The translations under genes were made by a program, and so were the position numbers. Below are positions 30,961 to 39,911 of a stretch of 64,000 bases of DNA, piece by piece. The notes beneath the pieces were generated by a model. The model did no database searches. It was not told the DNA's origin and worked only from the letters and a program-made list of their open reading frames with translations. The first letter of the stretch is position 1. Every line of letters begins with the position of its first letter. The DNA is taken from the NCBI RefSeq assembly GCF_002750855.1, contig NZ_NWUC01000011.1:1-64000 (forward strand). The letters run 5' to 3'. The stretch comes from Neopararhizobium haloflavum (GTDB lineage Bacteria; Pseudomonadota; Alphaproteobacteria; Rhizobiales; Rhizobiaceae).

Positions 30961-32682
30961 ATGGGCTACGGATTCTGGCGGTCACGCTCGAAAGTTCACT
31001 TGGGAATTGGGGGCAAGCTGACCGCCCTCATCTTGCTGGTCTACCTGACCAATAACGGCGTCGTCGACCGGCTTCGTTTCGTCATCGATGACGCGCGCCC
31101 CCTCACCGCCATCGTCTTCGTCGCGATCTGGATGATCTGTCTCGGCGCTCTTGCGGCGGCCGCATTCCACCCTCGTCCGCTCGTGCGTTTTCTCTGGGCG
31201 ATCCCCATCGCCCTTTCCTCTGCGATCGCCTACGGCTATCACCGCGCCCAGGGCGGCGAATTCTTCATCTTCGATGTTCTCAATCTGTGGGCGGCCCGGC
31301 ACGAGGCTGGGCGGGCAGCGGATTTTTACGGAGAGGCCATTCCAGCCGCCATCGCCGTTCTCCTGATCGGCCTCATCGCCATCATCATGCCGCCGGCGTT
31401 GCCGAGGCGACTGCCACGCATTTCACACACAGCAATGCTCGTCGCACCTTTGGTCCCGATCCTGATGATCGCCGGTGTCGTCGTGATGAAAGAAGGCAAG
31501 GGATCCTATTCCCTCCCCCGCCAGTTCGCGCCGATCTCGCTTGCCGCATTGGCAGCCTACAAGATCAATACGGGCGGCTTTGAGGAACGCCACGCAGTTG
31601 CCTTGCCACATGGAACGCCCCTTGTCCGCGCGATCGTGCTGATCGTCGACGAGAGCATCAGGGCCGATCATGTCAGTCTTTCCCCTGGCAACCGCTCAAC
31701 GCCCGCTTTCGCCGAACACGCCGAACGATGGGTCGATTTCGGCCCTGCGGTGGCGGCCGGCAATTGTTCGCGGCTTTCCAATGCCATTCTGCGGCTGATG
31801 GCCGACCGGCACGACGTCGTGCGCTCGATCCACACCAGTCCGACCGTGTGGGACTACGCCAAGGCCGCCGGCTATCGAACCGTGTTCATCGATGCGCAGG
31901 CCAAGTTCGTCAACGTCCACGGCAAACTTCAGAACCTCATGACACCCGCTGAGACGCTGAAGATCGACCGCATGCATCAGCTCGGCAGCGACATCGCCAC
32001 CCATGACCTCGATGACGCGCTGACGACGATCGTTCTCGAAGAACTCGCGGCAGATGGCCCGGTCTTCATCTATGCCAACAAGAACGGCGCCCACTTCCCC
32101 TACGACAACGGCTCGCCCGAAGCGTTCATCCCGAGCGGCGTTTTCCTGCCGACCGACTCCGACGCCACCCACGATATGTTCGAGAACTATCTGCGCGCCG
32201 TGCAATGGTCGACGGACAGACCGATGGCACGCCTGTCGGCGGAGGCGGAACTCGACGATGCAGTGGTTATCTACACGTCCGATCATGGCCAGCACTTCGA
32301 GCCCGGCCGTCTGACGCATTGCAGTTCCGACACCAACGTCGATGTCAACGAGGCGATCGTTCCACTGATGGCAGCCACGGACAACATGGAAATCGCGGCA
32401 CGATTGCGAGACACCGCGGCGCACGGAGCGGGGCGCGGCACGCATTTCGCCATTGCACCGACGATCCTGGAATTGATGGGCTACAGGCCTTCTGATTTCG
32501 CCAGCCGATATGACGTGTCGCTGCTCGATGATCTTTCCTGGGCGCCCAGCTTCGTCTCCGGCGACATCCTGGGGCTTTTCTCCCCCAAACCCGACTGGCA
32601 CCCCGCCGATCCGACGGTTCAGCAACCTCAGACAGGCGATGCCATTGCCGAACTGACCGGGCAATCGGTCGTCACGGATTGA
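30961..32682 (+). CDS. Membrane sulfatase/phosphoethanolamine-transferase-like protein
   Basis: This is an alkaline-phosphatase-superfamily protein, probably modifying envelope lipids or glycans on the periplasmic side. The 573 residues have about five N-terminal membrane helices (20-35, 48-68, 75-92, 128-147, 157-178) and a periplasmic sulfatase-fold domain from about 222. Metal-site features are IVLIVDESIRADH (Asp230, Glu231) and YTSDHGQHFEPG. EptA-type enzymes have a nucleophilic Thr in the segment aligning with AAGNCSRLSNAIL; here Ser270 is the likely counterpart. ATG 30961 has a GGAGG site. Phosphoethanolamine transfer is inferred from architecture only. Confidence 0.8.
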   Translation: MGYGFWRSRSKVHLGIGGKLTALILLVYLTNNGVVDRLRFVIDDARPLTAIVFVAIWMICLGALAAAAFHPRPLVRFLWAIPIALSSAIAYGYHRAQGGEFFIFDVLNLWAARHEAGRAADFYGEAIPAAIAVLLIGLIAIIMPPALPRRLPRISHTAMLVAPLVPILMIAGVVVMKEGKGSYSLPRQFAPISLAALAAYKINTGGFEERHAVALPHGTPLVRAIVLIVDESIRADHVSLSPGNRSTPAFAEHAERWVDFGPAVAAGNCSRLSNAILRLMADRHDVVRSIHTSPTVWDYAKAAGYRTVFIDAQAKFVNVHGKLQNLMTPAETLKIDRMHQLGSDIATHDLDDALTTIVLEELAADGPVFIYANKNGAHFPYDNGSPEAFIPSGVFLPTDSDATHDMFENYLRAVQWSTDRPMARLSAEAELDDAVVIYTSDHGQHFEPGRLTHCSSDTNVDVNEAIVPLMAATDNMEIAARLRDTAAHGAGRGTHFAIAPTILELMGYRPSDFASRYDVSLLDDLSWAPSFVSGDILGLFSPKPDWHPADPTVQQPQTGDAIAELTGQSVVTD

Positions 32683-32728
32683 TGGCATCCGGCTGGCGAT
32701 GCACTGGCTGGAGGCCCGGCATCCTGGT

Positions 32729-34939
32729 TCACGAAAGCGGCGGCAGACCCTCCAGCACCTTGTCGAGCGTGGCTGGAAGATCGCGCACGCGCACACCCGT
32801 GGCGTTGTGTATGGCGTTGACGATGGATGCGGCAGCGCCGCAGATGCCGAGTTCGCCGATGCCCTTGGCGTGCAGCGGATTTGCCCAGCCATCGCGTTCA
32901 TCCAGCAGCACGACTTCGAGACCGCTTACGTCCGCGTTCACGGGAAGATGGTATTCGGCAAGATCGCGGTTCACGATATGGCCGTCCCGGTCGTCATGGA
33001 TCAATTCCTCCAGCAACGCCATGCCGATGCCAAACGTCATACCGCCAAGACACTGGGATCGCGCGGTCTTCTCGTTCAGAATGCGGCCGGCCGAAAAGAC
33101 GCCAAGCATGCGGCGCAGTCGCGTCTCGCCCGTCACCGCATTCACCCCGACTTCGGCGAAATAGCTTCCGAACGTCGCCTGGCGGACCGCTTCTTCCGTC
33201 TTTCCGGGTTCGACATGGCCCTCCCCCACCAAATCCGTCCCTTGCAGAATTTCGGAGAAAGGAAGGCGCTGGTTTCCCGAAATGGCGTGCCCATCCTTCA
33301 GGGTCAGGCTTTCGGGATCACAGCCGAGTTTCTCGCAAAGCTGGTTGCGGATGTCCTCGCAGGCCAGAAATACGGCTGTTCCGTTCGAGGCAGCTCCGAA
33401 CGAGCCGCCCGATCCCGAGCCTCTCGGCAGGTCGGTGTCACCCAGATGCACGTCGACATGGTCTATCGGCAGCCCCAGCATTTCCCCGGCAATCTGGCTG
33501 AGGACGGCATAGGTGCCCGTGCCGATGTCGGTCATGTCCGACTCAATTCGCGCCACACCATCGCCCGTCAGCGTCACACGCGCCTTGGATTCGATCAGCA
33601 TGTTGACGCGCGCCGCAGACGCCATGCCCATGCCGACCAGCCACTCGCCCTCACGGCGCGTTCCGGGCGTACCCGACCGCTCACTCCACCCGAACTTCTC
33701 TGCGCCGACCTTGAGCGCTTCGGAAAGCTTGTTGGAGGAAAACGGGATGCCCTCCGTCGGGTCTTTGTCCGGAATGTTCCGGAGCCGTAGCTCGAGCGGA
33801 TCGATACCCGAGATTTCGGCAAGCTCGTCCATCGCGATCTCGAGGGCAGTGAGGCCCACCGCTTCGCCGGGCGCGCGCACGGATCCAGCACACGTCCTGT
33901 GAACACGTGCGATATGCTGGCCAATCAGCCGGTGGGCGCCTTGATAAAGAAACGGCGTTGCCTGGGTGACCGGTTCCGCGAATGTTTCATCCGGGAGATT
34001 AGAGACCCACGCCTCGTGTCCGATGCCAGTCAGTACGCCGTCTTCACCGGCAGCCAGGCGAATGCGCTGCCGCGTCTCGGACCGACGCATGATGCCTTCG
34101 AAGACCTGCTGCCGCGACATTGCGACAGCCACCGGCACACCGAGCTCCTTCGCGGCGATCGCGGCCGCCACCGCTTCCTGCGATATGCCGAGCTTCGATC
34201 CGAAGCCGCCACCGACATAGGGTGCGAGGATGCGAACGTTTCCCTCATCAATCCCAAGGGCATCTGCGAGTTCGGATCGGTTGAAGGGCAGCATCTGATA
34301 GCTGCCATGCAGGGTGAGCTTCTCGCCCGACCATTCGGCGATCGACGCGTGCGGTTCCATCGCGGCGCTCGCGTGCGGCGGTGTCGTGTACGTCTCGTCG
34401 ATCGAGAAGGCGGCATCGACCATGGCGCGCCCGAGATCGCCCATCTCGCTTTTCTGGTCGTCAGGGCTTTCGAGATCCGCGGCCGGGTCGTCGGGACGCA
34501 CAACAACATCGGGATCAGACGACAGGGTCAGCTTCAGACGCTGCGCGCCGTGTCGCGCCTGCTCGAAGCTGTCGGCCACAACCAGCGCCACGAGCTGGCC
34601 GAAATAGGCAACGTCGCTCACCCCCTGCACAGGCGCTTCGCCCGCCATGCCTTGGGCCGGGTTCCGCAGCAGCCTCTCGTCGGCAATGACGGCTCGCACG
34701 CCCGGCAGCGCCATAACGGCATCCTTGTCGACCGAGCTGAGCTTGCCTTTCGCCACAGTCGCACGAACCAGGACGCCGTGACAGGCACCAGCGGGCAGCA
34801 TGTCCAGGGCATAGCGTGCCCTGCCCGCCACCTTCAGCGCCCCTTCGGGTCTGTCGATGGGCGTCCCAATGATCTTCTGCGCCATCGCGTCGAGTCGGTC
34901 GCAATCGTCGCGTTCGTCCATCTTGAGGTGAAGCGCCAT
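32729..34939 (-). CDS. Aldehyde oxidase molybdopterin subunit (PaoC-like)
   Basis: This is the large molybdenum subunit of a xanthine-oxidase-family enzyme that hydroxylates aldehydes to acids. Its 736 residues match PaoC/YagR. The catalytic glutamate is Glu696 in KGIGELGICG, and GSGSGGSFGAAS lies in the cofactor-binding region. It is the third gene of an operon in the order iron-sulfur, FAD, molybdenum subunit, identical to paoABC. The stop-to-start gap to the FAD gene is 3 bases. No molybdenum-cofactor sulfurase or PaoD-type chaperone gene follows in the window. Confidence 0.92.
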   Translation of the reverse strand: MALHLKMDERDDCDRLDAMAQKIIGTPIDRPEGALKVAGRARYALDMLPAGACHGVLVRATVAKGKLSSVDKDAVMALPGVRAVIADERLLRNPAQGMAGEAPVQGVSDVAYFGQLVALVVADSFEQARHGAQRLKLTLSSDPDVVVRPDDPAADLESPDDQKSEMGDLGRAMVDAAFSIDETYTTPPHASAAMEPHASIAEWSGEKLTLHGSYQMLPFNRSELADALGIDEGNVRILAPYVGGGFGSKLGISQEAVAAAIAAKELGVPVAVAMSRQQVFEGIMRRSETRQRIRLAAGEDGVLTGIGHEAWVSNLPDETFAEPVTQATPFLYQGAHRLIGQHIARVHRTCAGSVRAPGEAVGLTALEIAMDELAEISGIDPLELRLRNIPDKDPTEGIPFSSNKLSEALKVGAEKFGWSERSGTPGTRREGEWLVGMGMASAARVNMLIESKARVTLTGDGVARIESDMTDIGTGTYAVLSQIAGEMLGLPIDHVDVHLGDTDLPRGSGSGGSFGAASNGTAVFLACEDIRNQLCEKLGCDPESLTLKDGHAISGNQRLPFSEILQGTDLVGEGHVEPGKTEEAVRQATFGSYFAEVGVNAVTGETRLRRMLGVFSAGRILNEKTARSQCLGGMTFGIGMALLEELIHDDRDGHIVNRDLAEYHLPVNADVSGLEVVLLDERDGWANPLHAKGIGELGICGAAASIVNAIHNATGVRVRDLPATLDKVLEGLPPLS

Positions 34940-34942
34940 TCC

Positions 34943-35920
34943 TCAGCCTTTCGTCAGTTCGTTCAAGGTCGCCGAAAGCACCCGCTGCAGCAACGGAACC
35001 TTGAAGGCGTTTCCTGCCTGCGTCCTGGCCTTCGCGACGAGCAGGCCAGCAGCCTGTTCAAACAGTTCGGCAGATGGCGCCTTGCCCTCAAGCAAGGCCT
35101 CCACTTCCGCGTTGCGCCACGGTTGCGGTCCAACGCCGCCGAAGGCAAGAGCCACCCGCTTCATGCGACCGTCCGCCATTTCAACGACACCGGCGACGGA
35201 AACCAGCGCGAAGGCATAGGACGCGCGATCGCGCACCTTGCGGTAGGCTTGCCGCGTCCCGCCCGGCGGCGGCAGCAGGACGGCGGTGATCAATTCGCCC
35301 GGTTTAAGAACGGTTTCGATATGAGGCGTGGTGCCCGGGAGGCGGTAGAACTCTGATATCGCCACGCTTCGCCGATTGCCCGCACTATCCTCGATCTCGA
35401 TCGACGCATCCAGCGCGCGCATGGCGACCGCCATGTCACTGGGATGCGTGGCGATGCAGTGGTCGCTGGTGCCGAAAATCGCATGAAGGCGCGTCGCACC
35501 ACCAATTGCCTGACAGCCGCTGCCTGGTTCGCGCTTGTTGCAGGGCATTGCGGTATCGTAAAAATAGTAGCATCGCGTGCGCTGCAGGAGATTGCCTCCC
35601 GTCGTCGCCTTGTTGCGCAATTGCCCGCTCGCACCCGCCAGGAGCGCCCTGGCCAGCACCGGATAGGAAGAGCGCACGCGAGGATCGCCAGCAAGATCGC
35701 TGTTGCGCACGAGGGCACCGATTCGCAGGCCGCCGCCCGTCGTGTCTTCGATACCGCCGAGATCCAGCCTGTTGATGTCGACGAGCCGGCTCGGTGCCAT
35801 CACCTCCAGCTTCATGAGATCGAGCAGGTTCGTCCCGCCAGCGATGAACGTGGCGCCATCCCTTGCCAAACCTGTTGCTTCGGCGGCACTTGCCGCGCGC
35901 TGGTAATCGAAAGGGATCAT
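34943..35920 (-). CDS. Aldehyde oxidase FAD subunit (PaoB-like, 4Fe-4S type)
   Basis: This is the FAD-binding electron-transfer subunit, 325 residues. The FAD contacts are in [13 protein letters not shown] and [12 protein letters not shown]. Unlike most family members it has the extra cysteines of PaoB that bind a 4Fe-4S cluster: Cys117, Cys127, Cys136 and Cys155 ([33 protein letters not shown]). ATG 35920 overlaps the stop of the 2Fe-2S gene by 4 bases. The frame extends 72 codons upstream only as a shadow of that gene. Confidence 0.94.
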   Translation of the reverse strand: MIPFDYQRAASAAEATGLARDGATFIAGGTNLLDLMKLEVMAPSRLVDINRLDLGGIEDTTGGGLRIGALVRNSDLAGDPRVRSSYPVLARALLAGASGQLRNKATTGGNLLQRTRCYYFYDTAMPCNKREPGSGCQAIGGATRLHAIFGTSDHCIATHPSDMAVAMRALDASIEIEDSAGNRRSVAISEFYRLPGTTPHIETVLKPGELITAVLLPPPGGTRQAYRKVRDRASYAFALVSVAGVVEMADGRMKRVALAFGGVGPQPWRNAEVEALLEGKAPSAELFEQAAGLLVAKARTQAGNAFKVPLLQRVLSATLNELTKG

Positions 35921-36426
35921 CCGCGCCTCCGATCGGCCGCTTCCTTGATGGCTTCCACGATATTGGGATAGGCCGAGCAGCGGCATATGTTGCCGCTCAT
36001 CCGCTCGGAAATCTCGGTCGATGAAAGCTCGGGCGTCCTGTCGAGGTCGTCGCTGACATGGCTCGGCCAGCCCGCTTCGATCTCGGACAGCATGGCCGTC
36101 GCCGAGCAGATCTGACCCGGCGTACAGAAACCGCACTGGAACCCATCGTGGCTCAAGAATGCCTGTTGCAGGTCGGAAAGCCGATCGGGCTCTCCCAATC
36201 CCTCAATGGTGACGATCTCGTCTCCCTCGTGCATGCAGGCAAGCGAAAGACAGGAATTGATGCGCCGTCCGTTGACCAAGACCGTGCAGGCGCCGCACTG
36301 GCCATGATCGCAACCCTTCTTCGTGCCGGTCAGTTCGAGGTGGACGCGAAGGGCGTCGAGAAGCGTGGTTCTCGCGTCCGCATCCAGCCGTTCGCGCCGG
36401 CCGTTGACTGTGAGTTCGGTCTTCAT
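35917..36426 (-). CDS. Aldehyde oxidase 2Fe-2S subunit (PaoA-like)
   Basis: This is the small iron-sulfur subunit, 169 residues, with both 2Fe-2S clusters visible. The N-terminal plant-ferredoxin type uses Cys39, Cys44, Cys47 and Cys59 ([17 protein letters not shown]). The C-terminal cluster uses Cys98, Cys101, Cys148 and Cys150 ([21 protein letters not shown]). E. coli PaoA has a Tat leader and acts in the periplasm; here the protein begins [10 protein letters not shown] directly and the frame upstream shows no twin-arginine leader, so a cytoplasmic complex is likely. It is the first gene of the three-gene operon. Confidence 0.94.
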   Translation of the reverse strand: MKTELTVNGRRERLDADARTTLLDALRVHLELTGTKKGCDHGQCGACTVLVNGRRINSCLSLACMHEGDEIVTIEGLGEPDRLSDLQQAFLSHDGFQCGFCTPGQICSATAMLSEIEAGWPSHVSDDLDRTPELSSTEISERMSGNICRCSAYPNIVEAIKEAADRRRG

Positions 36427-37218
36427 GGAATCATCCGTTGGTTTGGCAGTCTGCCGCGGCAGACCTGTGCAATTCCTCAGGACAACTAAAGTTCCACGAT
36501 CAAAACCTGTTTCGCCCGGTTCGGCCGCGTGTGTTCTCCAGCCAATAGAATGCGCGCAACGAACCAGCGGCTCCGCCGGAAGGGTTCCGGTTCGTGGCGA
36601 AGTTTTCGCCCGCCGATCGCGCATGGGAAAAGGAAGTCTTGGTGCCCCTGGCCGGGATCGCGAATTACCGTTAACTCCCTTATTTTATTTTGTTAAATAT
36701 AGCTTCATTTTTCCTGTTACTGAAAAAGCTACTGCGTCTCATGCCGTTCCGTTTGGTGCCAAGCAGCCCTTGCGGATTGGAGCCGCGAGCGCGCTCGTCT
36801 CGGCTATGACCTCTTCCAATGACTGTCAAACCCTCCGAGTTGCCTTTCGGACTTGCGCCTGCCTACCCAAACTGAGCACGCGAGAATCGCAGCTCTCTTG
36901 TGGAAGCACGATTGATCGTTTTCCGGGTCGGTCACTTAGGTCAACGAGAGCGCGATGGCCGCGTCATTCGTTTGTCGCCGATGAAGTTTCTGAAGATTGA
37001 GCATACGACCCTCATCGGTCAAGCGGGATAACAGGCCAGCCGTGTTGCTCTTTTCGTCGTTGGCTCAGTGTTTGCCGGTCCATACTCGTCCATTTGGCCT
37101 ACTGAACTCCCGAAAGACGATCTCGAGCACGTGGCGCGCTCAGAGCTCCACAGCCGAGAGCGAGAACCCTCACCCAGCGTCCGTTGTCACGGCCGGCCTT
37201 GACGCTCAATTTCTTGTA
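36427..37218. other. Gene-free spacer, partly AT-rich
   Basis: About 790 bases separate the aldehyde oxidase operon from the IclR gene. Open frames cross it but none has protein-like composition or a recognisable motif. The centre, about 36663-36730, is strikingly AT-rich for this genome (runs such as ttattttattttgttaaata). It may hold promoters, a small RNA or the left edge of a transferred island. I can define nothing firmly. Confidence 0.4.
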
Positions 37219-37243
37219 TCATAATATGAAATGGCGTTCCATT
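37219..37243. promoter_or_regulatory. Two palindromes at the iclR start, probable operator
   Basis: Two adjacent inverted repeats lie just before the IclR reading frame: tcataatatga (37219-37229, 5+1+5) and aatggcgttccatt (37230-37243, 5+4+5). IclR proteins bind short palindromes and usually repress their own genes. If translation starts at GTG 37258 the repeats fall in the promoter/leader. If at ATG 37231 the second overlaps the start codon. Confidence 0.5.
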
Positions 37244-37257
37244 ATATAGGACATGTT

Positions 37258-38034
37258 GTGGATCTGACACTTCTCAAAGGATTGCGCGTGCTCGACCACC
37301 TCGCTCGAAACAATGAGCCGCTAGGGGTATCGGATCTTGCACGCGAACTCGGTCTCACCAAAAGCAACGCGCACCGAACTCTGCAAACCCTCGCCGACGC
37401 TGGTTACATCTCGAGGGTTGATCAACGAGGGCGCTACGCTTGCACATTGAAGCTTTTCGAACTTGGAAGTGCGGTCGTGGCGCGCACTGACATTCGCCAG
37501 ATCGCCGATCCGACGATGCAGGCACTGGCTTCCGCGACTAAAGAGACGATTCACCTTTCGGCGCTCGATGGCCGCGACGTCGTCTACATTCACAAGATTG
37601 AAAGTCCACAGCCCGTCCGCGCTTACTCCTCGATAGGTGGACGCGCGCCGGCACACTGTGTTGCATCCGGCAAGGCACTGCTCGCCTTCACGCGAGGGTC
37701 GCTCGAATTGTTCAGCGATCCGCTTCCCACATTTTCTCCGCGCTCTCTGGCTAGCGTCGATGCCCTTGCAAAGGAACTCGAGACGATCCGCCAGAGCGGC
37801 GTGGCGATCAACTGGGGGGAATGGCGGGAGGCCGTGCGCGGCATCGCTGCCCCGATATTCGACGCAACCGGAACCATCAGCGGCTCGATCGGTATATCCG
37901 GCCCAGCCGAACGCTTCAGTGAAACGGCGATCGTCGAGTTCATTCCGGACGTCGTTGAAGCCGCGCGGGCTATCTCTGGTGCGCTCGGCCACAACGTCGC
38001 GCGAGCGTCAGCAGCAACACCGAGGGAGAATTGA
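37258..38034 (+). CDS. IclR family transcriptional regulator
   Basis: This is a ligand-responsive DNA-binding regulator, 258 residues. The winged helix-turn-helix is at about 5-60 (LKGLRVLDHLARN, VSDLARELGLTKSNAHRTLQTL), followed by the IclR effector domain with VASGKALLAF and IAAPIFDATGTISGSIGISGP. GTG 37258 is preferred over ATG 37231 because AGGA lies 7 bases before it and the upstream nine codons contain an operator-like palindrome. The stop is directly adjacent to the CoA-transferase start (TGA ATG), so the regulator is co-transcribed with the catabolic genes and probably senses their substrate or a CoA ester. Confidence 0.9.
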   Translation: MDLTLLKGLRVLDHLARNNEPLGVSDLARELGLTKSNAHRTLQTLADAGYISRVDQRGRYACTLKLFELGSAVVARTDIRQIADPTMQALASATKETIHLSALDGRDVVYIHKIESPQPVRAYSSIGGRAPAHCVASGKALLAFTRGSLELFSDPLPTFSPRSLASVDALAKELETIRQSGVAINWGEWREAVRGIAAPIFDATGTISGSIGISGPAERFSETAIVEFIPDVVEAARAISGALGHNVARASAATPREN

Positions 38035-39192
38035 ATGCAATCCATGCGAGGCGTAAAGGTCATCGAATTCTGTAATGTAGCGGCTGGTCCTTTTGCCGGC
38101 ATGCTCCTTGCTGATTTCGGCGCCGACGTGGTCAAGGTCGAGCGTCCTGATGGCGGCGACAGTCTGCGTTCATGGCCGCCGCTGACCGAAGGCTTTAGTG
38201 AGAATTTCGCGTCGCTGAACCGCAACAAGCGTTCCGTCGCGCTCGACATGAAGCAACCACAGGATCTAGAACGCGCGCGCCAGCTTGTCCTCGAAGCCGA
38301 TGTCGTCCTTGAAAACAACCGACCGGGTGTCATGAACCGACTCGGGCTCGGCTACGAATGGTGCCGCGAGAACAAGCCAGAGATCGTCTATTGCTCGATC
38401 TCGGCTTTCGGACAGGACGGTCCGCGCGCGCCGGAGGGCGGCTTTGACCTGACGCTTCAGGCCATCAGCGGTATAATGGGCGTCACGGGAGAGAACGACA
38501 GCGCGCCGGTCAAGTGCGGTGTTCCTCTGACTGACTTCTCGACTGGTCTTTATGCCGCCATGTCCGTGATTGCAGCACTGCGTCAGGCCGAGAAGACTGG
38601 CGAGGGCACGCATATCGACGTCTCTATGCTGGGGTCGGCGCTGGCGATCGCCGCATTGCAGACAAGCGAGTATTTCGGCAGCGGCAGGGATCCGCGCAAG
38701 CTGGGCTCCGCGCACCCTCGCAATGCGCCTTACCAAGCCTTCCAAGCGAGAGATGGCCATTTTGCGATGGCCGCCGGCAACGACAGCTTGTGGCGCGCGG
38801 TCTGTCGCGCGCTCGACCGGCCCGAACTGGCCGAGGATGCGCGCTTCGCCTCGACATCGCTGCGGGCGCATAACCAGAGCGAACTGAAGGCGCTTCTGGA
38901 AGAGCAGTTTTTCGGAAAGACCTGCGCCGAACTCCTGACGCTCTTCCGCGACGCTGGCGTCCCCTGCGCACCGATCAACACCTATTCGCAAGCGCTCGAC
39001 GACGAGCAGGTGAAGCATATGGGGTGGATTCGCGACATCACCCTGCCCGGCGGCGCTTCGGCGCGTACATTCGGATCACCGTTGCGATTTTCCGGCGATG
39101 CGCCGGCGATCTATCGCGATCCGCCGGCACTCGGTGAGCACAATGACGAGATTTTCGCGCAATTGCGCGATCCGACAAGGGCGGTGTCGTGA
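38035..39192 (+). CDS. Family III CoA-transferase (CaiB/BaiF)
   Basis: This enzyme moves CoA between two carboxylic acids through aspartyl-CoA anhydride chemistry. The 385 residues open with MRGVKVIEFCNVAAGPFAG, and the catalytic aspartate is Asp138 in GGFDLTLQAISGIMG. The conserved SLNRNKRSVALDM segment is present. It is the first structural gene after the IclR regulator and overlaps the crotonase-fold gene by 4 bases. It probably activates the imported acid using another acyl-CoA as donor; the two acids are unknown. Confidence 0.92.
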   Translation: MQSMRGVKVIEFCNVAAGPFAGMLLADFGADVVKVERPDGGDSLRSWPPLTEGFSENFASLNRNKRSVALDMKQPQDLERARQLVLEADVVLENNRPGVMNRLGLGYEWCRENKPEIVYCSISAFGQDGPRAPEGGFDLTLQAISGIMGVTGENDSAPVKCGVPLTDFSTGLYAAMSVIAALRQAEKTGEGTHIDVSMLGSALAIAALQTSEYFGSGRDPRKLGSAHPRNAPYQAFQARDGHFAMAAGNDSLWRAVCRALDRPELAEDARFASTSLRAHNQSELKALLEEQFFGKTCAELLTLFRDAGVPCAPINTYSQALDDEQVKHMGWIRDITLPGGASARTFGSPLRFSGDAPAIYRDPPALGEHNDEIFAQLRDPTRAVS

Positions 39193-39911
39193 GCGTTCTC
39201 GCGACAGAACGCTCCGACGGCGTTTGCCTGCTGACATTGCAGAGGCCAGAGAAGATGAACGCGCTCTCCGCAGAGCTGGTCGATCGTCTCTTGCAGGAAG
39301 TCCTGCTTTCGCAAGCTGACGGCACGCGGCTGCTCGTGTTGCGCGGCGAGGGTCGCAATTTCAGCGCCGGCTTCGATTTCTCAGACTTCGAGAACGAAAG
39401 CGAGGCGAGCCTTCTCCTGCGCTTCGTTCGAATCGAGGAACTGCTGCAGGCCGTTCACCATGCGCCGTTCGATACGCTGGCGCTGGCGCATGGGCCGACG
39501 ATGGGCGCGGGCGCGGATCTTGTTTGCGCCTGCGCGCGCCGGATCGCGGCACCCGGAGCGAAATTCCGCATGCCGGGCCTCAAATTCGGCCTCGTTCTCG
39601 GCACCCGCCGGCTCGCCGCGCGTGTCGGCGGCGACGCGGCGCGCGACGTACTCGGCGCGACGCGCACTTTCGATGCGCCGAAGGCTCTTGCTTCGGGCTT
39701 CATAACCGGCCTTGCGCCGCAAGATGAGTGGTGCGGCCTGATCGAGGTCGCGGCAAAGGAAGCTGCAGCACTTGAACCTCGAACATCCGCGACACTTTTT
39801 TCACGCGTCACGCCCGATACGCGCGATGCCGACATGGCCGACCTCGTCCGTTCAGCCGCGTTTCCCGGCATCAAGACGCGGCTCAAAGCCTATTTCGAAA
39901 CGCTGAGATGA
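39189..39911 (+). CDS. Crotonase-fold protein, atypical active site
   Basis: The 240-residue product of the enoyl-CoA hydratase/isomerase superfamily starts at GTG 39189 (overlap ATGA-type with the CoA-transferase). The oxyanion-hole segments are present: NFSAGFDFSD (57-66) and HGPTMGAGADLVCACA (101-116). The two catalytic glutamates of hydratases (Glu144 and Glu164 in rat crotonase) are not: by eye their positions are Gly134 and Asp153, and the PGxGG loop between them is deleted. Hydration is therefore doubtful; crotonase-fold hydrolase, ring-opening or decarboxylase chemistry is likelier (inference). Confidence 0.85.
   Translation: MSVLATERSDGVCLLTLQRPEKMNALSAELVDRLLQEVLLSQADGTRLLVLRGEGRNFSAGFDFSDFENESEASLLLRFVRIEELLQAVHHAPFDTLALAHGPTMGAGADLVCACARRIAAPGAKFRMPGLKFGLVLGTRRLAARVGGDAARDVLGATRTFDAPKALASGFITGLAPQDEWCGLIEVAAKEAAALEPRTSATLFSRVTPDTRDADMADLVRSAAFPGIKTRLKAYFETLR

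Noticed and set aside
36323-37000. 225-codon frame across the gap before iclR
   Set aside because: Its first part is antisense to the 2Fe-2S gene, and the rest has random Ser/Arg/Ala-rich composition with no domain or ribosome site.
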